Source: CAIQIA01 sp945861105 (GTDB taxonomy: Bacteria > Cyanobacteriota > Cyanobacteriia > PCC-6307 > Cyanobiaceae). From it: a stretch of 64,000 bases of DNA. Position 1 is the first letter of the stretch, and every line of letters begins with the position of its first letter. The stretch is from assembly GCA_947488815.1 (NCBI GenBank), contig CANLCC010000001.1, positions 62,001 through 126,000 of the forward strand, read 5' to 3'. Below are positions 24,881 through 33,512 of this stretch, piece by piece. The notes beneath the pieces are model-generated. The model worked only from the letters and a program-made list of their open reading frames with translations. It ran no database searches and had not been told where the DNA came from. Both the position numbers and the translations under genes were made by a program.

Positions 24881-25171
24881 TCAGCCCGCCAGCCAGCCGC
24901 GATGCCGGCCACCCCTGACCCGCCGCCAGCGGCGGCCGGCATCGTCCCACCACACCTCAAGCACCCGCAGGGGCTGGCCGCTCTCGACAACGGCCAGCAC
25001 CGGTGCCTGCAGCTCAGGGCTGCTCTGAAGCCGGCGGGGACCGGAGGCCAACAGGGGTTCACCGGCGTTGCGCCGGCGCAGGCCCGGCCGTGCCGGATCG
25101 CCGCCGCCCGCCGGCAGGCCGACCGGCGCCATCAGGGCCAGTCCGAGAAGCCAGGCCCAGCGCCAGGGCAT
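24881..25171 (-). CDS. Small secreted SH3-like protein
   Basis: 96 residues with an N-terminal signal peptide (RWAWLLGLALMAPVGLPAG). The mature part contains a bacterial SH3-like strand pattern (LQAPVLAVVESGQPLRVLEVW, then RRWRRVRGGRHRGWLAG), as in cell-wall-associated SH3b modules. The start ATG overlaps the gyrB stop by one base, so it is probably translated from the gyrB transcript. Function unknown. Confidence 0.72.
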   Translation of the reverse strand: MPWRWAWLLGLALMAPVGLPAGGGDPARPGLRRRNAGEPLLASGPRRLQSSPELQAPVLAVVESGQPLRVLEVWWDDAGRRWRRVRGGRHRGWLAG

Positions 25172-27123
25172 CAGATGTCCAGCTCCGCCAGGTCAAGTTC
25201 GGCGCTGTGGGTCTCGATGAACTCCCGACGGGGGGCCACCTTGTCGCCCATCAGGATGGTGAAGATGCGATCCGCTTCGGCGGCGTCTTCGATCTCCACC
25301 TGCTTCATGGTGCGGGTGCTGGGATCCATCGTGGTTTCCCAGAGCTGCTTCGGCATCATCTCGCCCAAACCCTTGAAGCGTTGGATGGTGACATTCGCTT
25401 TCTCGCCGTAGGCATCCAGGGTCTTGCGAAGATCGTGCTCGTTGTAGCAGTAGGTGTGATTTTTGCCCCGCTCGACTTTGTACAGCGGAGGACAGGCGAT
25501 GTAGATGTACCCCCCTTCCACCAAGGCCCTCTGGTACCGATAGAAGAAGGTCAATAGAAGGGTGCGGATGTGGGCTCCATCGACGTCGGCATCGGTCATG
25601 ATCACGATGCGGTGATATCGAAGATTCTTGGCTTCAAATTCTTCCCCTTTGATGCCAAGTCCGAGGGCCGTGATCAGGGCTTGAATCTCGCTGTTCTTAT
25701 AGATCTTGGCATCGTCTGTTTTTTCGATGTTCAAGATTTTGCCCCGCAGGGGCAGGATGGCCTGGTTCCGACGATCCCGCCCCTGTTTGGCAGAGCCGCC
25801 GGCAGAATCACCCTCGACGATGTAGATCTCTGATTCCGCTGGATCGCGGGAACTGCAATCTGCCAGCTTGCCCGGCAGCGTTGAACTTTCCAGTACGGAT
25901 TTTCGGCGAACCAGTTCTCTGGCGCGCCGGGCAGCCTCAGCGGCATTGAAGGCCTGGATTGCTTTTTCCAGGATCAGGTCAATGACCTGGGGGTGGAATT
26001 CGAGATAAGTGTTCAGGGATTCCCCCACCACGCTGTCGACAATGCCGCGCACTTCGGTGTTGCCCAGCTTGGTCTTGGTCTGACCCTCGAATTCGGGATC
26101 GGGAACCTTGACCGACAGCACGGCGGTGAGGCCTTCGCGGATGTTTTCTCCAGCGAGGTTGCCATCGGCCTCCTTGCGCTTGCCCCGCTTGCGGGCGAAA
26201 GTGTTCAGGCTGCGGGTGAGGACGGTTTTGAGTCCTTCGATATGGGTGCCGCCGTCAATGGTGCGAATGTTATTGGCAAACCCCAGGATGGTGTCTGAGT
26301 AGGCGTCCACGCACCACTGGAGGGCGGCCTCCACCTGCACACCATCTTTTTCTGCATTGACATGAATAATGTCAGGATGCAGGGCATCCTTTTCTTTGTT
26401 CATGTAGGCGACGTATTCGCGAATGCCGCCCTCATAGTGGTAACTCTCTTCGTGGGGCTCTTCACCGCGTTCGTCCCGGAAGAGAATGCGAACACCGCCG
26501 TTCAGGTAGGCCAGTTCCCGCAGACGGGCTGAAAGGGTGGAGTAGTCGAACTCAATGCCGCCACTGAAGATCTCCAGATCGGGCAGGAACACCACCTGGG
26601 TACCCCGTCGGCCACTGCTGTCGGGGCTGGAGCGCAGGGAGCCGATCGGCTGGCCCCGTTCAAACCGCTGGCGGTGGACCTGGCCGTCTCGATGCACCGT
26701 CACTTCGACCCAGGCACTCAGGGCGTTGACCACCGAAACGCCCACGCCGTGCAGGCCGCCCGAAACCTTGTAGCCGCCACCCCCGAACTTGCCGCCCGCA
26801 TGGAGCACCGTCAGCACGGTCTCAAGCGCCGACTTGCCGGTGCGTGGATGGATGTCGGTGGGAATGCCGCGGCCGTTGTCGCTGATCGAGGCCGAGCCGT
26901 CGGCCTGCAGCACCACCAGGATCTCGTTGCAGTGCCCGGCCAGGGCTTCATCGACGGAGTTGTCGACCACCTCGTAGACGAGGTGATGCAGGCCCCGGGG
27001 TCCGGTGGTGCCGATGTACATGCCCGGCCGCTTGCGCACCGGTTCCAGGCCTTCCAGCACCTGGATCTGTTCGGCGCCGTAGGCGGACTGCACCTGGGGA
27101 GGGGAGCTGGACGCGTCGCTCAT
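25171..27123 (-). CDS. gyrB: DNA gyrase subunit B
   Basis: 650 residues, the short form without the enterobacterial insert. The GHKL ATPase domain has VVDNSVDEALAG, ISDNGRGIPTD and GGLHGVGVSVVNALS. The TOPRIM domain has YIVEGDSAGGSAKQGR and IMTDADVDGAHIRTL with the metal-binding acidic residues; the C-terminal RFKGLGEMMPKQLWETTMD is intact. With GyrA it introduces negative supercoils. Codon use changes sharply inside the gene: the N-terminal coding part (26.58-27.12 kb) is GC-rich, while 25.4-26.55 kb is much lower in GC. Confidence 0.98.
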   Translation of the reverse strand: MSDASSSPPQVQSAYGAEQIQVLEGLEPVRKRPGMYIGTTGPRGLHHLVYEVVDNSVDEALAGHCNEILVVLQADGSASISDNGRGIPTDIHPRTGKSALETVLTVLHAGGKFGGGGYKVSGGLHGVGVSVVNALSAWVEVTVHRDGQVHRQRFERGQPIGSLRSSPDSSGRRGTQVVFLPDLEIFSGGIEFDYSTLSARLRELAYLNGGVRILFRDERGEEPHEESYHYEGGIREYVAYMNKEKDALHPDIIHVNAEKDGVQVEAALQWCVDAYSDTILGFANNIRTIDGGTHIEGLKTVLTRSLNTFARKRGKRKEADGNLAGENIREGLTAVLSVKVPDPEFEGQTKTKLGNTEVRGIVDSVVGESLNTYLEFHPQVIDLILEKAIQAFNAAEAARRARELVRRKSVLESSTLPGKLADCSSRDPAESEIYIVEGDSAGGSAKQGRDRRNQAILPLRGKILNIEKTDDAKIYKNSEIQALITALGLGIKGEEFEAKNLRYHRIVIMTDADVDGAHIRTLLLTFFYRYQRALVEGGYIYIACPPLYKVERGKNHTYCYNEHDLRKTLDAYGEKANVTIQRFKGLGEMMPKQLWETTMDPSTRTMKQVEIEDAAEADRIFTILMGDKVAPRREFIETHSAELDLAELDI

Positions 27124-27283
27124 GAAGTGTCGGGCCGCCGGAAAGGCCGAAGGGGAAGACTCGGGCCGGCGGACCCCTTCCGCTGATCCTTCAGTCTACC
27201 ACCGCCTGCCAGGGCCCCTTGCAGGCCCCTCTCCGCCGCATTCCAGCGGGGGGGTGCATCCTGGGATGGGACGCCTCGGGTTC

Positions 27284-28249
27284 ATGCCATCCCACCGTGG
27301 GCCAGAACAGGGTTCCGGCCGGGGCGGCCCGTCGGCGACGGTGGCGCCCCTGGTGCTGCTGCTGGGCCCCACCGCCGGCGGTAAGACAGCCCTCGGGGTC
27401 GCCCTGGCGGAACGCCTGGGCTGCCGGGTGCTGTCGGTCGATTCGCGCCAGGTCTATGTGGGCATGGACATCGGCACAGCCAAGCCGACCCTGGAGGAAC
27501 GTCGGGGCATTCCCCATGAGCTGCTGGATCTGGCTCCCCCGGATCGTCCCCTCAATCTCAATGGCTTCTGCGCCTTGGCCGGGCCCCTGATCGCAGCCCA
27601 GCGCGCCACCGCCGGCCTGGCCCTGCTGGTGGGGGGCAGCGGTCTGTATCAGCAGGCCCTGGGCCATGGTCTTCTTCCCCCCTCGGTGGCTCCGCAGCCG
27701 GCCTTGCGGCGGCAGCTCGAGGCCCTCGATCCGCTGGTGCGCTGGGGGCTGCTGCGTGCCGCTGATCCCGAGGCGGCGGAGCGCCTGCATCCCGCCGATG
27801 CCGTCCGCACCGTGCGGGCCCTCGAGGTGCTGTACGCCAGCGGTCGCCCGCTTTCGCAGCAGCAGGGCCGGCGTCCGCCGCCGGGACCCGTGCTGGAACT
27901 GGGCCTGGATCCCCCCGACCTGCGCCAGCGCATCGCCGGCCGCACCGCCCTCATGGTGCGGGCGGGGCTGCTGGAGGAGACCGAGGTCCTGCGCCGTCGC
28001 TTCGGAGCGCAGCTGCCGCTGCTGCGCACCATCGGCTATGCCGAGGCCCTGGCTGTGCTCGAAGGACGGCTGGACCGGGAGACCGCCGCGGAGGCCATTA
28101 ACCGACGCACCTGGCAGTTTGCCCGCCGCCAGCGCACCTGGTTTCGCCATCGCCACAATCCCCTGTGGCTCAACCCCGAGAGCCCCCTGGAGGCGGCCCT
28201 CACAGCCGTGACACGGTGCCTGACGGCAGGCCGGTCTGTCGCCGGGTAG
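27284..28249 (+). CDS. miaA: tRNA dimethylallyltransferase MiaA
   Basis: 321 residues if started at ATG 27284; ATG 27266 and GTG 27341 are alternatives and none has a convincing ribosome-binding site. The P-loop LLLGPTAGGKTALGVALAERL comes at once, then VDSRQVYVGMDIGTAKP, LLVGGSGLYQQAL, and the C-terminal INRRTWQFARRQRTWFRH. It adds an isopentenyl group to A37 of tRNAs reading UNN codons. It diverges from gyrB across 160 bases, which hold the two promoters and no other gene that I can see. Confidence 0.95.
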   Translation: MPSHRGPEQGSGRGGPSATVAPLVLLLGPTAGGKTALGVALAERLGCRVLSVDSRQVYVGMDIGTAKPTLEERRGIPHELLDLAPPDRPLNLNGFCALAGPLIAAQRATAGLALLVGGSGLYQQALGHGLLPPSVAPQPALRRQLEALDPLVRWGLLRAADPEAAERLHPADAVRTVRALEVLYASGRPLSQQQGRRPPPGPVLELGLDPPDLRQRIAGRTALMVRAGLLEETEVLRRRFGAQLPLLRTIGYAEALAVLEGRLDRETAAEAINRRTWQFARRQRTWFRHRHNPLWLNPESPLEAALTAVTRCLTAGRSVAG

Positions 28250-28295
28250 TGTGAAGGGTCAACCAACTGTCCGATCGAGCCGCCGCCCCTGCTGA

Positions 28296-28955
28296 ATGGC
28301 CCCACCCCGTCCCCGCTTCGACCGTCGCGCCCCTGTCCGAGAACTTCCGAACATCAACGATCGGATCAACTACCCCAACCTGCGGGTGGTGGATGCAGAC
28401 GGCAGCCAGCTCGGGGTGATCACCCGCGAAGCAGCCCTTGATGTGGCCCGCGAGCGTGAGCTCGACCTGGTGCTGGTGAGCGAGAAGGCTGACCCACCGG
28501 TCTGCCGGATCATGGATTACGGCAAGTTCAAGTTTGAACAAGAGAAAAAGGCGAAGGAAGCCCGCAAGAAATCTCACCAGACCGAGGTCAAGGAGGTGAA
28601 GATGCGGTACAAGATCGATGAGCACGATTACCAGGTGCGCATCGGTCAGGCGGTCCGGTTCCTCAAGGCCGGCGACAAGGTCAAATGCACCGTCATCTTC
28701 CGCGGCCGCGAGATCCAGCACACTGCCCTGGCCGAACAGCTCTTGCTGCGCATGGCCAAGGACCTGGAGGAGACCGCCGAGCTGCAGCAGGAGCCGAAGC
28801 GCGAGGGTCGCAACATGATCATGTTCCTGGGTCCCCGGCGGGCCCCCCTCAGCAAGGACAGCAAGGAAGTCAGGGACAGGCCGGAAGCGGCCAGCCGCCC
28901 ACCCCGTCAGATCCCGGTCAGGGTGCCGCAGCCCGTGGAGGGGCCACCAGCCTGA
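28296..28955 (+). CDS. infC: Translation initiation factor IF-3
   Basis: 219 residues from ATG at 28296. The N-terminal domain (NINDRINYPNLRVVDADG) and C-terminal domain (KMRYKIDEHDYQVRI, VKCTVIFRGREIQH) are both present, with a C-terminal extension of about 40 residues rich in Pro/Arg, common in cyanobacteria. IF-3 checks start-codon pairing on the 30S subunit. The start is ATG, not the AUU used for autoregulation in enterobacteria. The end overlaps the convergent hydrolase gene by 38 bases. Confidence 0.97.
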   Translation: MAPPRPRFDRRAPVRELPNINDRINYPNLRVVDADGSQLGVITREAALDVARERELDLVLVSEKADPPVCRIMDYGKFKFEQEKKAKEARKKSHQTEVKEVKMRYKIDEHDYQVRIGQAVRFLKAGDKVKCTVIFRGREIQHTALAEQLLLRMAKDLEETAELQQEPKREGRNMIMFLGPRRAPLSKDSKEVRDRPEAASRPPRQIPVRVPQPVEGPPA

Positions 28956-29691
28956 TCAGGTCGCTCAGCAGATCCCAGCCGGTCGCCGCCGCTGCGGGCC
29001 TGTGGTCATCCCGCTGGTCACAGAGAAAGCCATGGCCGGCTGCGGGCACCACCACAGTCCTGTGGCGCTGTCCATCCGGGTCGGCGGCGGCCAGGACCGT
29101 GGTGATCGCCTGCTGCTCCTCCTCGGGCATCAGCGGATCCTCTGCGCCGACAACGCTCCAGAACCGTCCGGGGATGCTGGGGGCCACCGCCACGGTCGGT
29201 TCCCCATCTCCGGGGCGGAAGCTCGAGACCCGGGCGCCGTAGAAGGCCAGGGTGGCGTCCACCCCCGGCAGGGTGGCCCCATGCCAGGCCAGGTGGCCGC
29301 CGAAGCAGAACCCCACCAGCACCAGGGGGGCTGTGGGGCAGCCGGGTTGCGATCGCAGCCAGCCCACGGCCGCCGCTGCATCCTGCAGGAACCCGGCCAC
29401 GGTGACCTGATCGCGGTGCCGGCGGCCCAGGGCCAGGGCCCCTTCGTCGTATCCCAGGTCCAGATCGGGGGCCGTCCGGGTGAACAGGGGCAGCACCAGC
29501 ACCGCCACGGCCTCGTCCGCCGCCAGACGGGCAGCCACCGATCGCAGCCAGCCGTTGATGCCAAACACCTCCGGCAGCAACAGCAGCACCGCCCGGGGCT
29601 GCCCGCGCCCGGGCACCCACCAGCACCGCAGCGGCACCTCGGACCCTGCCACGCTCACCCAGCTGCCGGCGGCCTCACTGGATTCGGTCAT
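28918..29691 (-). CDS. Dienelactone hydrolase family protein
   Basis: 257 residues. The alpha/beta hydrolase fold of the DLH family is visible: LLLLPEVFGINGWLRSVAARLA near residue 37, the nucleophile elbow VLVGFCFGGHLAW with a Cys nucleophile (GFCFGG), the acid region VVGAEDPLMP, and the His in AAGHGFLC. It hydrolyses a lactone or ester; the substrate in cyanobacteria is unknown. It diverges from plmA across 87 bases. Confidence 0.9.
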   Translation of the reverse strand: MTESSEAAGSWVSVAGSEVPLRCWWVPGRGQPRAVLLLLPEVFGINGWLRSVAARLAADEAVAVLVLPLFTRTAPDLDLGYDEGALALGRRHRDQVTVAGFLQDAAAAVGWLRSQPGCPTAPLVLVGFCFGGHLAWHGATLPGVDATLAFYGARVSSFRPGDGEPTVAVAPSIPGRFWSVVGAEDPLMPEEEQQAITTVLAAADPDGQRHRTVVVPAAGHGFLCDQRDDHRPAAAATGWDLLSDLIRLVAPPRAAAP

Positions 29692-29719
29692 GGCCCCTGG
29701 ATGCCGGACAGCCAGCCAA

Positions 29720-29748
29720 TTGTCACCTGCCCCTTGTGCCAGTAGCGT
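29720..29748 (+). promoter_or_regulatory. Candidate promoter of plmA
   Basis: TTGTCA (29720-29725) and TAGCGT (29743-29748) are spaced by 17 bases, a fair sigma-70 match, ending 30 bases before the plmA GTG. Found by eye only. Confidence 0.4.
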
Positions 29749-29778
29749 GACCCGGTCGAGCCGCTGTCACATCACCCC

Positions 29779-30786
29779 GTGCGCTTCCACATCCAACAGG
29801 AGAGCGACATCCCGGCGTCGACGCAGCTCTACAACCAGATCTGCTTCGCCATCGCCGCCCGCCACTTTCCCCCGGGCCACCGGCTGCCCAGCACCCGTCA
29901 GCTCGCCATGCAGACGGGCCTGCACCGCAACACCATCAGCAAGGTCTACCGACAGCTGGAGAACGACGGGGTGGTCGAAGCCATGGCGGGCTCGGGCATC
30001 TACGTGCGCGACCAGCAGAAGCCCCGTGATGTGCGCCAGCCCCTGGGGCCGCGGGCCCGGCTGCGACCCGACATCGACCAGGAGGTGCGACGCAGCATCG
30101 ACGGTCTGCTCAACGCCGGCTGCAGCCTGCAGCAGGCCCGCGAGCTGCTCACCCGCGAGATCGACTGGCGCCTGCGCTGCGGTGCGCGGGTGCTGGTGAG
30201 CACCCCCCAGGAGGACCTGGGCGCTTCGCTGCTGATCGCCGAGGAGCTCACCCCGAGTCTCGATGTTCCGGTGGAGGTGGTGCCCCTCGAGGAACTGGAG
30301 GCGGTGCTTGAAACCTCCAACAACGGCACCGTGGTCACCAGCCGCTATTTCTTGCAGCCCGTCGAAGAGCTGGCCAAGCACCACGGGGTGCGGGCGGTGG
30401 CCGTGGACCTCAACGATTTCCGCCAGGAGCTCAATCTGCTCAAGGAGCTGCGGGCCGGCAGCTGTGTCGGCCTGGTCAGCATCAGTCCTGGGATCCTGCG
30501 GGCCGCCGAGGTGATCCTGCATTCGATGCGGGGCCAGGAACTGCTGGTGATGACCGCCGCCCCCGATGTGGGCAGCCGTCTGCTGGCCCTCTGCCGAGCC
30601 GCCAGCCATGTGCTCTGCGATCGTCCGAGCCTGCCGCTCGTGGAACAGACCCTGCGCCAGAACCGCGCCCAGCTGATGCGCCTGCCCCAGGTGCACTGCG
30701 CCCAGAGCTACCTGGGCACCACGACGATCGACATGCTGCGCAAGGAAATCGGCCTCGACGGAAATGGCGATGGGGCTGCTGCGTGA
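29779..30786 (+). CDS. plmA: GntR-family transcriptional regulator PlmA
   Basis: 335 residues from GTG at 29779. The N-terminal winged helix (FHIQQESDIPASTQLYNQI, LPSTRQLAMQTGLHRNTISKVYRQL, SGIYVR) and the C-terminal effector part (EIDWRLRCGARVLVS, GTVVTSRYFLQPVEEL, VSISPGILRAAEVILHS, then LRKEIGL) match the cyanobacteria-specific PlmA as I remember it. PlmA belongs to the YtrA-type GntR group and has been shown to bind PipX in complex with the PII nitrogen sensor, linking it to carbon/nitrogen status. Its 3' end overlaps cysE by 23 bases (17 if the second cysE ATG is used), so the two genes are one unit. Confidence 0.87.
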   Translation: MRFHIQQESDIPASTQLYNQICFAIAARHFPPGHRLPSTRQLAMQTGLHRNTISKVYRQLENDGVVEAMAGSGIYVRDQQKPRDVRQPLGPRARLRPDIDQEVRRSIDGLLNAGCSLQQARELLTREIDWRLRCGARVLVSTPQEDLGASLLIAEELTPSLDVPVEVVPLEELEAVLETSNNGTVVTSRYFLQPVEELAKHHGVRAVAVDLNDFRQELNLLKELRAGSCVGLVSISPGILRAAEVILHSMRGQELLVMTAAPDVGSRLLALCRAASHVLCDRPSLPLVEQTLRQNRAQLMRLPQVHCAQSYLGTTTIDMLRKEIGLDGNGDGAAA

Positions 30787-31486
30787 CCTGGCGGCGGATG
30801 TGGCGATCATCCGCGAACGTGACCCGGCCGCCCGGGGGCTGGCCGAGATCATCTGCTGCTACCCCGGCCTGCATGCCCTCTGCCTTCACCGGTTGAGCCA
30901 TCGGCTCTGGCGCCTGGGCCTGCCGCTGCTGCCCCGGCTCCTGTCGCAGCTGGGCCGGCTGTTCACGGGGGTCGAGATCCACCCCGGTGCGCAGATCGGC
31001 AGCGGTGTGTTCATCGACCACGGCATGGGGGTGGTGATCGGCGAGACGGCCGTGGTGGGGGACCGCTGTCTGCTGTTCCAGGGCGTCACCCTGGGTGGCA
31101 CCGGCAAACAGTCGGGTCGGCGCCATCCCACCCTGGGTGAGAACGTGATCGTCGGTGCCGGCGCCAAGGTGCTCGGGGCGATTGTGGTGGGAGCCAACAC
31201 CCGCATCGGTGCCGGCTCAGTGCTGCTGCGTGATGTCGGTCCCGACTGCACCGTGGTCGGGGTTCCCGGCCGGGTGATCCATCAGTCCGGTGTGCGCATC
31301 GATCCCCTGGCCCACTCGCAGCTGCCGGATGCCGAGGCCCAGGTGATCCGTAACCTGATGGAGCGCATCGATGCCCTCGAGAACGAGCTCGACCGTCGCC
31401 GCGAGGGGGGAGACCATCCCAGTGGCGTCGCCCAGAGCCTGCGTGATCGCGAGATCATCGAGTTTCTTGAGGGGGCGGGAATCTGA
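30764..31486 (+). CDS. cysE: Serine O-acetyltransferase CysE
   Basis: 240 residues from ATG at 30764, or 238 from the ATG at 30770, both inside the end of plmA. The left-handed beta-helix of hexapeptide repeats is obvious: GVEIHPGAQIGSGVFIDHG, VVIGETAVVGDRCLLFQG, VIVGAGAKVLGAIVVG, with the conserved His in IDHGMGVVIGE and the GGTGK loop. It makes O-acetylserine from serine and acetyl-CoA, the sulfide acceptor for cysteine synthase. The C-terminal tail (ALENELDRRREGG...) is longer than in E. coli and lacks an obvious terminal Ile that docks into CysK beyond EGAGI. Confidence 0.96.
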   Translation: MAMGLLRDLAADVAIIRERDPAARGLAEIICCYPGLHALCLHRLSHRLWRLGLPLLPRLLSQLGRLFTGVEIHPGAQIGSGVFIDHGMGVVIGETAVVGDRCLLFQGVTLGGTGKQSGRRHPTLGENVIVGAGAKVLGAIVVGANTRIGAGSVLLRDVGPDCTVVGVPGRVIHQSGVRIDPLAHSQLPDAEAQVIRNLMERIDALENELDRRREGGDHPSGVAQSLRDREIIEFLEGAGI

Positions 31487-31495
31487 GCGGCTGCC

Positions 31496-32509
31496 ATGGC
31501 TGACCTCTGCCAGTTGATCCGGCGTCTGGTCGGTGACCGTCAGTATCATCAGGAGCTGATCACGGTTCTGAGGCCCTGCCCCGCCGGCCCCGGCCAGGCC
31601 CTGAGGGCGGCAGGGCGCGTCAGCCCCCGGCTACGCATCTACGTGGCTTCCAACAGGGGTGACCATGGGCTTGTCGATGATCGTGACACCCTCGACCCTG
31701 AACAGCAGCGCCAGGTCGACATCATCGAAGCCGAATATGCCGACCCCTCTGCCGTCACTGCGGAGGATCGTCTCGCCGGCCGGGTGCCCTGCCCCAGCGA
31801 ATGCAAGGGTCAGATGATGCATCTGCTGGCGGAAGACAACCGTCGGCGTCACCCCGTGGATTACGTGGCGTTCCTCGATGACGACCTCGAGCTGCGGGTC
31901 AGCGATCTTCTGGCCGGCAGCGAGGAGGCCATGGCCCGCAGCTGCAGCGTTTTTCAGTTGCAGCTCACCCACGACAGCCATGCGATCTGGGATGTCCTGA
32001 AGGCGGCGGCCCCTGGAGTGGAACCCGAGGATCCTGGCGACAAGGTCCCCTGGGCAGAGCTGCCTTTTGTTGAAGTCATGGGCCCGGTCATCGCCCAGCG
32101 GGAACTTGATCGGGGGTTGCTGTCTGTGCTGGCTCCATTCCGCAGCGGCTTCGGCTGGGATGCCTATCTGCTGCCCCTACTGGGGGAACTGTTTCCGGAT
32201 TTCCGCCCGGGTGTCTTTCTTGGGGCCTGCATGCGCCACCACCGCCCCCTGCGCACGGACCCCCACCGTTGCTTCAGCAATGGCCTCACGCCACCCCAGG
32301 AAGAGGATCTCCTCCGGGCGGCGATGCTCCTCACCCTGCTGCAGCCCCGTGCCATCGAGAGTCGTTCTCTTTTCCTGGCCGAGCTGCAGCGACAGCTCCA
32401 TGGCGAGGCCCCTGAGGTGCTGCAGGGTCTCGGGGCTGCCCTGCACTCCGTCACCCAGCGCTACTGGCATTGCCTTCAGCTGGAGACTCTTGGGAGCGAA
32501 CCATCATGA
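31496..32509 (+). CDS. Putative GT-A-fold glycosyltransferase-like protein
   Basis: 337 residues from ATG at 31496, 9 bases after cysE. There is no clear family match that I can name. LRIYVASNRGDHGLVDD near the N-terminus and VDYVAFLDDDLELRVSDLL near residue 125 resemble the nucleotide-sugar and metal-binding (DxD) region of GT-A enzymes; FGWDAYLLPLLGELF near 220 may be the acceptor side. No signal peptide or membrane segment. It overlaps the following GT2 gene by four bases (ATGA), so a role in the same surface glycan is likely but inferred. Confidence 0.6.
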   Translation: MADLCQLIRRLVGDRQYHQELITVLRPCPAGPGQALRAAGRVSPRLRIYVASNRGDHGLVDDRDTLDPEQQRQVDIIEAEYADPSAVTAEDRLAGRVPCPSECKGQMMHLLAEDNRRRHPVDYVAFLDDDLELRVSDLLAGSEEAMARSCSVFQLQLTHDSHAIWDVLKAAAPGVEPEDPGDKVPWAELPFVEVMGPVIAQRELDRGLLSVLAPFRSGFGWDAYLLPLLGELFPDFRPGVFLGACMRHHRPLRTDPHRCFSNGLTPPQEEDLLRAAMLLTLLQPRAIESRSLFLAELQRQLHGEAPEVLQGLGAALHSVTQRYWHCLQLETLGSEPS

Positions 32510-33486
32510 AGGTCTCTGTGCTTGTGGTTTCCCGGACGGCTGCAAGGCTGAACGAGGCTCTGGCCTCCCTTGACAAGGCCTACAGCGGATCAACCGCGGA
32601 ACTGGAGGTGCTCATTTCCTGGAACGGTACGCGTCGGGAGCGCTCTCGCGTCTGCCAGGACCAGCGTTTTCAGCTTCAACTTTTCGAGCAGACTCCTTAT
32701 CACTTTGCAGCCAATGTCAATGCTCTGGCTCGCTTGGCCCGGGGCGATGTACTTGTGCTGCTGAATGATGATGTCATTCTTGATGCGGCTGCCCTTGATG
32801 CAGCACTTCTCGTGATGGCAGATGAAGCAGTTGCCGTGGTCGGCGGTCGCCTGCGCACCCGGCAGGGGCTTATTTCGCACATTGGGATTGCATTTGATCC
32901 CAGGCATTCGGCCTACCACCGCCTCCGGCATTTCCCCCACGACTGTGAGCCCGCCCTGCGCGCAGGCCCTGTGCCTGCGGTCACGGGAGCCCTGCTGGCG
33001 GTGCGACGTCAGGAGTTCCTGGCCATCGGCCTCAATGAGCGCTACCGGGTCTGCGGCGAGGACGTGGAGTTCTGCCTGCGCCTGCGGGCCATTGGGCGCA
33101 TGATCTGGTATTGCCCAGCGGCCAGTGGCATCCATGATGGCGAGGCCACCCGCTCCGAAGTCCCAGGGCAGCAACCCGATCCTGAGGATCAGGAGCGGCT
33201 GCGGCAGGTCCATCAAGAGTTTCTTGTCGAGGCTCGCCCAGAAGCCTTGAAGCTGGAATGGTTCTCGCTTGCCGAGGAATGTGATCATTTGCGCCGACAG
33301 GCCGCGTCTGCCGAGTCCCCTCCTCAGGGTGGGTGGGTGTCCCGGTTGGAGGAGCTGACGCTTCAGCTGGCTCGGGCCATGCTGGACCTTGACGACCTGC
33401 GACATCACAGCGAGGTTCAGGCCAGAACCATTGACAGCCTGCAACGGCACCTGCTGCACGAGAGGATGGACCAGGAGGATCCGTAA
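32506..33486 (+). CDS. Glycosyltransferase family 2 protein
   Basis: 326 residues from ATG at 32506, coupled by ATGA to the previous gene. The GT2 fold shows KVSVLVVSRTAARL at the start, GDVLVLLNDDVILDAAALDAAL (metal-binding DD near residue 85), and YRVCGEDVEFCLRLRAIG (acid/base ED near 187). The last 70 residues form a coiled coil (SRLEELTLQLARAMLDLDDL), which may serve oligomerisation. It should transfer a sugar from a nucleotide donor to a surface glycan; specificity unknown. Codon use in 32.55-32.9 kb is less GC-rich than in neighbours. Confidence 0.87.
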   Translation: MKVSVLVVSRTAARLNEALASLDKAYSGSTAELEVLISWNGTRRERSRVCQDQRFQLQLFEQTPYHFAANVNALARLARGDVLVLLNDDVILDAAALDAALLVMADEAVAVVGGRLRTRQGLISHIGIAFDPRHSAYHRLRHFPHDCEPALRAGPVPAVTGALLAVRRQEFLAIGLNERYRVCGEDVEFCLRLRAIGRMIWYCPAASGIHDGEATRSEVPGQQPDPEDQERLRQVHQEFLVEARPEALKLEWFSLAEECDHLRRQAASAESPPQGGWVSRLEELTLQLARAMLDLDDLRHHSEVQARTIDSLQRHLLHERMDQEDP

Positions 33487-33512
33487 GACCCAGATGCGTT
33501 AACCTGTCCATA

